Origin: JBICHM01 sp043101835
GTDB lineage: Bacteria; Planctomycetota; Phycisphaerae; Phycisphaerales; UBA1924
Direction of reading: 5' to 3'
Assembly: GCA_043101835.1 (NCBI GenBank)
Contig: JBICHM010000327.1
Location: 1 to 7,538 of the forward strand
DNA: 7,538 nucleotides
Part shown: in pieces, positions 5,336 through 7,538 of the stretch
Position numbering within the stretch: the stretch's first letter is position 1
How the letters are laid out: each line of letters starts with the position of its first letter
Notes under the pieces: model-generated
Seen by the model: the letters and a program-made list of their open reading frames with translations, nothing else
Told to the model about the DNA's origin: nothing
Databases searched by the model: none
Position numbers and translations under genes: made by a program

Positions 5336-7522
5336 ACGACTTCTTCGCACGAGCCCTCGATCTCGACGTCCTGCAGTTCGGCGCCGAGAACGTCCGCCTC
5401 GGCTTCGAGCGCCCGCTGCCGGGCTGGGCGTGGTTCGGCCTGCTGGCGGGCTGCGCGCTCTTCGCGTTCTGGTCGTACAGCCGCCTGACCGGCGCCGCGT
5501 GGGCGCGCATGGCGCTCGCGAGCCTCCGCACGCTGCTGCTGGCGCTGCTGCTCGTCCTTTTCGCGGGTCCGCAACTGGTCGAGCGCACCGAGACGACCGA
5601 GCAGGACTGGGTGCTGGTGCTGGTCGACCGCTCAGCGTCGATGTCCGTCGCAGACGCCGCGGTCGGCGCCGAGGCGCGCGCCCAGCGCGACGACCAGCTC
5701 CGGGCGATGCTCGCCGACTCCTGGCCCACCTGGGCGCGTATGGCCGACGAACGCACGCTCGTCTGGCTGGGCTTTGACGCCGGCGCGTACGAACTGGCGT
5801 CGAACCCGGGCGCTGGCCTCGCGCTCGAGGCGCCCGCCGGCCGTCGCACCGATCTGGCCAGTGCGCTGGACCAGGCGCTCCGACGCGCCGCCGCCCGCCC
5901 GCTGGCGGGCGTCGTCGTCTTCAGCGATGGGCGCAGCGTCGATGAGCCCGGGCGCGCCGCGCTGCGCCGGCTGCAGGCCGAGCGCGTGCCCGTGCACGTG
6001 ATGCCGCTGGGCTCGAGCGAGCCCATCGCCGACTTCGCCGTCCGGCGCATCGAGGCGCCGCGCAGCGCGTTTGTCGACGACATCACCCCCGTGCGCACCC
6101 TCGTCGAGCGTCTGGGCGCCGGCGCGGGAGGCGCCACGCTGCGCCTCGTCGACGCCGCGACCGGCATCACGCTCGACGAGCGCCGTCTCGACGAAGGCGA
6201 CTTCACGCCCGGTGGCGTCGAGGTCGCCCTCACCCACCGCGCCGTCGACCCCGGCGAGGCCGACTGGCGCGTCGAGATCGTCCCCGATCGCGAAGACCTC
6301 ATCCCCGGCAACAACACCGCGCAGGCGCGACTCGAACTCGTCGACCGCCCGCTGCGCGTGCTCTATGTCGACGGCTACCCGCGCTGGGAGCACCGGTACC
6401 TCAAGAACCTGCTGCTGCGCGAACGCTCCGTCGTCTCGAGCAACCTGCTGCTGGCGCCCAACCGGCGCTACCAGCAGGAGAGCGATGTCGAACTGCAGCG
6501 CCTGCCGGTTTCGATCGAGGAATGGGCCGAGTACGACGTCGTCATCCTCGGCGATGTCTCGCCCGAGGTCTTCAGCGGCGTGCAGCTCGAGAACCTGCGC
6601 GAGCACATCGCCACGCGCGGGGCCGGGCTGCTTTGGATCGGCGGCCCCGGCGCCACACCCAGCGCATGGGCCGGCGGCGCCCTCGCCGACCTCCTGCCCT
6701 TCACCGGCGGCCTCGAACGCGTGACCCCCTCGACGCAGGGCGTCATCGTCGAGCCCGCGACGACCAGCGAAGCCGCCGGCGTCCTGCGCCTCGGCGACGA
6801 CATCGAAGACCAGTGGCCCGCCGGCCTGCGCGACCCGGCGAGCGGCTGGTCGGTGCTGCGCTGGTCGCAGCGCATCGACACCGCCGCACTCAAGCCCGCG
6901 TCGACGCCGCTGGCCTGGGCCGTGGTCGCCGACGACATCAACGCCCCCGAGCCCGAAGCGTGGCCGCTGGTCGTCTCGATGCGCTACGGCGCCGGGCGCA
7001 CCGTCTTCGTCGGCACCGATGAGATCTGGCGCTGGCGCTACGGCCAGGGCGAGCTGCTGCCGGAGCGATTCTGGCTGCAGATCGTGCGCCTGCTCGGACG
7101 CGAGAGCCTGTCGCGCAGCGGCAAGTCCGCGGCCCTAGTCATCAGCCCGCGCCGCGCCGAGCTCGGTCAGCCCGTGCGCGTAGCGGTGGAGCTGCTCGAC
7201 CAGTCGCTCGTCGACGCCGCGCCGTCGTCCATCCAGGTGCGCCTGACGCGACGTCCGGATGCGGGCGAAGACCCCGACGCCCTCACCGGCGCGATCGATC
7301 TGACGCTGCGCCCCGAGCAGCGCGGCGGACGCGTCTACGGCGCCACCTGGCTGCCGACCGAGCCCGGCGAATGGCGCGCGGAAGTCAACGAGTCGCTCCT
7401 GGCCAGCCTCGACCTCACCGACGAGGCCGTCGTCAGCCATCCCGACGACGAACTGCGCAGCCCCGAAACCGACCACGACCTGCTCGCGCGCCTCGCCGAC
7501 CAGACCGGCGGCGTCGTGCTGC
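5332..7522 (+). CDS. Membrane VWA protein with glutamine-amidotransferase-like domain, 3' end missing
   Basis: This frame gives 730 residues before the adapter at the window end. It has two N-terminal helices (about 31-50 and 66-80) joined by a basic loop, so the rest should be extracytoplasmic. The VWA domain (about 92-230) keeps its metal residues: Asp99, Ser101 and Ser103 in VDRSAS, Thr173 and Asp199 in FSDG. A beta-rich segment (about 231-337) leads to an amidotransferase-like fold: LRVLYVDGYPRWEHRYLKNL (341-360), YDVVILGDVSPEVF, GAGLLWIGGPGA and RYGAGRTVFVGTDEIWRWRYG (551-571). Beta-rich sequence follows. Cys41 in helix 1 is the only cysteine, so the fold is probably non-catalytic. The preferred start is CTG 5332, overlapping the previous stop with GGAGG upstream. 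The first ATG in frame (5509) would delete helix 1 and the FERPLPGWAW segment. Homologs usually continue past the DLLARLADQTGG-type motif into a further C-terminal stretch, often with a last helix; this is missing. Last gene of the cluster as seen. Confidence 0.88.
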
Positions 7523-7538
7523 AGATCGGAAGAGCGTC
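7523..7538 (+). other. Illumina adapter remnant at the contig end
   Basis: The last 16 bases, AGATCGGAAGAGCGTC, are identical to the start of the Illumina TruSeq universal adapter as read through from a short insert. Read as coding sequence it would add IGRA with an AGA arginine codon; I find no other AGA or AGG codon in this gene's 730 preceding codons. The sequence is therefore best treated as a library artefact. The first A could also be the A-tail, or coincide with a genomic base. Confidence 0.95.

Noticed and set aside
3542..5350. Open frame of 602 codons on the minus strand opposite the BatA-like gene
   Set aside because: It is a composition shadow: Arg/Ala/Gly-rich, without motifs, and fully overlaps a well-supported gene.
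1..7538. Mobile element, CRISPR array, tRNA/rRNA or phage signal
   Set aside because: I saw no repeat arrays, terminal inverted repeats, transposase or integrase motifs, or tRNA-like folds; the window is continuously filled by the five genes described.

Overview
The window is a GC-rich (roughly 70% by eye), gene-dense bacterial fragment. It holds one partial gene on the minus strand and a divergent four-gene cluster on the plus strand. The set MoxR ATPase, DUF58 protein, BatA-type membrane VWA protein and a second membrane VWA protein with a glutamine-amidotransferase-like fold is typical of Planctomycetota. The base composition and protein style suggest a Phycisphaerae-like member. That assignment is inferred from gene families and composition; no rRNA or other taxonomic marker is present.

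Layout. Positions 1-766 (minus) encode the N-terminal 255 residues of formamidopyrimidine-DNA glycosylase (MutM/Fpg), cut by the left edge inside its zinc finger. Positions 767-941 are a divergent intergenic region with two weak -10-like hexamers, an imperfectly supported inverted repeat and a good Shine-Dalgarno for the rightward cluster. Positions 942-2021 encode a MoxR-family AAA+ ATPase and 2049-3074 (GTG start) a soluble DUF58 protein with an intact metal-binding VWA domain. Positions 3071-5335 encode a BatA-like membrane protein whose VWA metal site is degenerate. From 5332 to the right edge lies a second membrane VWA protein with an intact metal site, probably started from a rare CTG codon and incomplete at its 3' end.

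The last 16 bases (7523-7538) match the Illumina TruSeq adapter exactly. The genuine genomic sequence therefore most likely ends near 7522, and the last gene is truncated by an assembly edge rather than by biology.

How the genes work together. MoxR ATPases are thought to act as chaperone-like remodelers of VWA-containing partners. Here the ATPase and DUF58 protein are predicted cytoplasmic. The two BatA-like proteins are predicted to sit in the inner membrane, with large extracytoplasmic VWA, beta-rich and amidotransferase-like regions. The tight spacing (27 bp, then two 4-base stop/start overlaps) suggests one translationally coupled operon building an envelope complex of unknown substrate. 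This gene arrangement is recurrent but functionally uncharacterised. I see no mobile element, CRISPR array, RNA gene or defence system.
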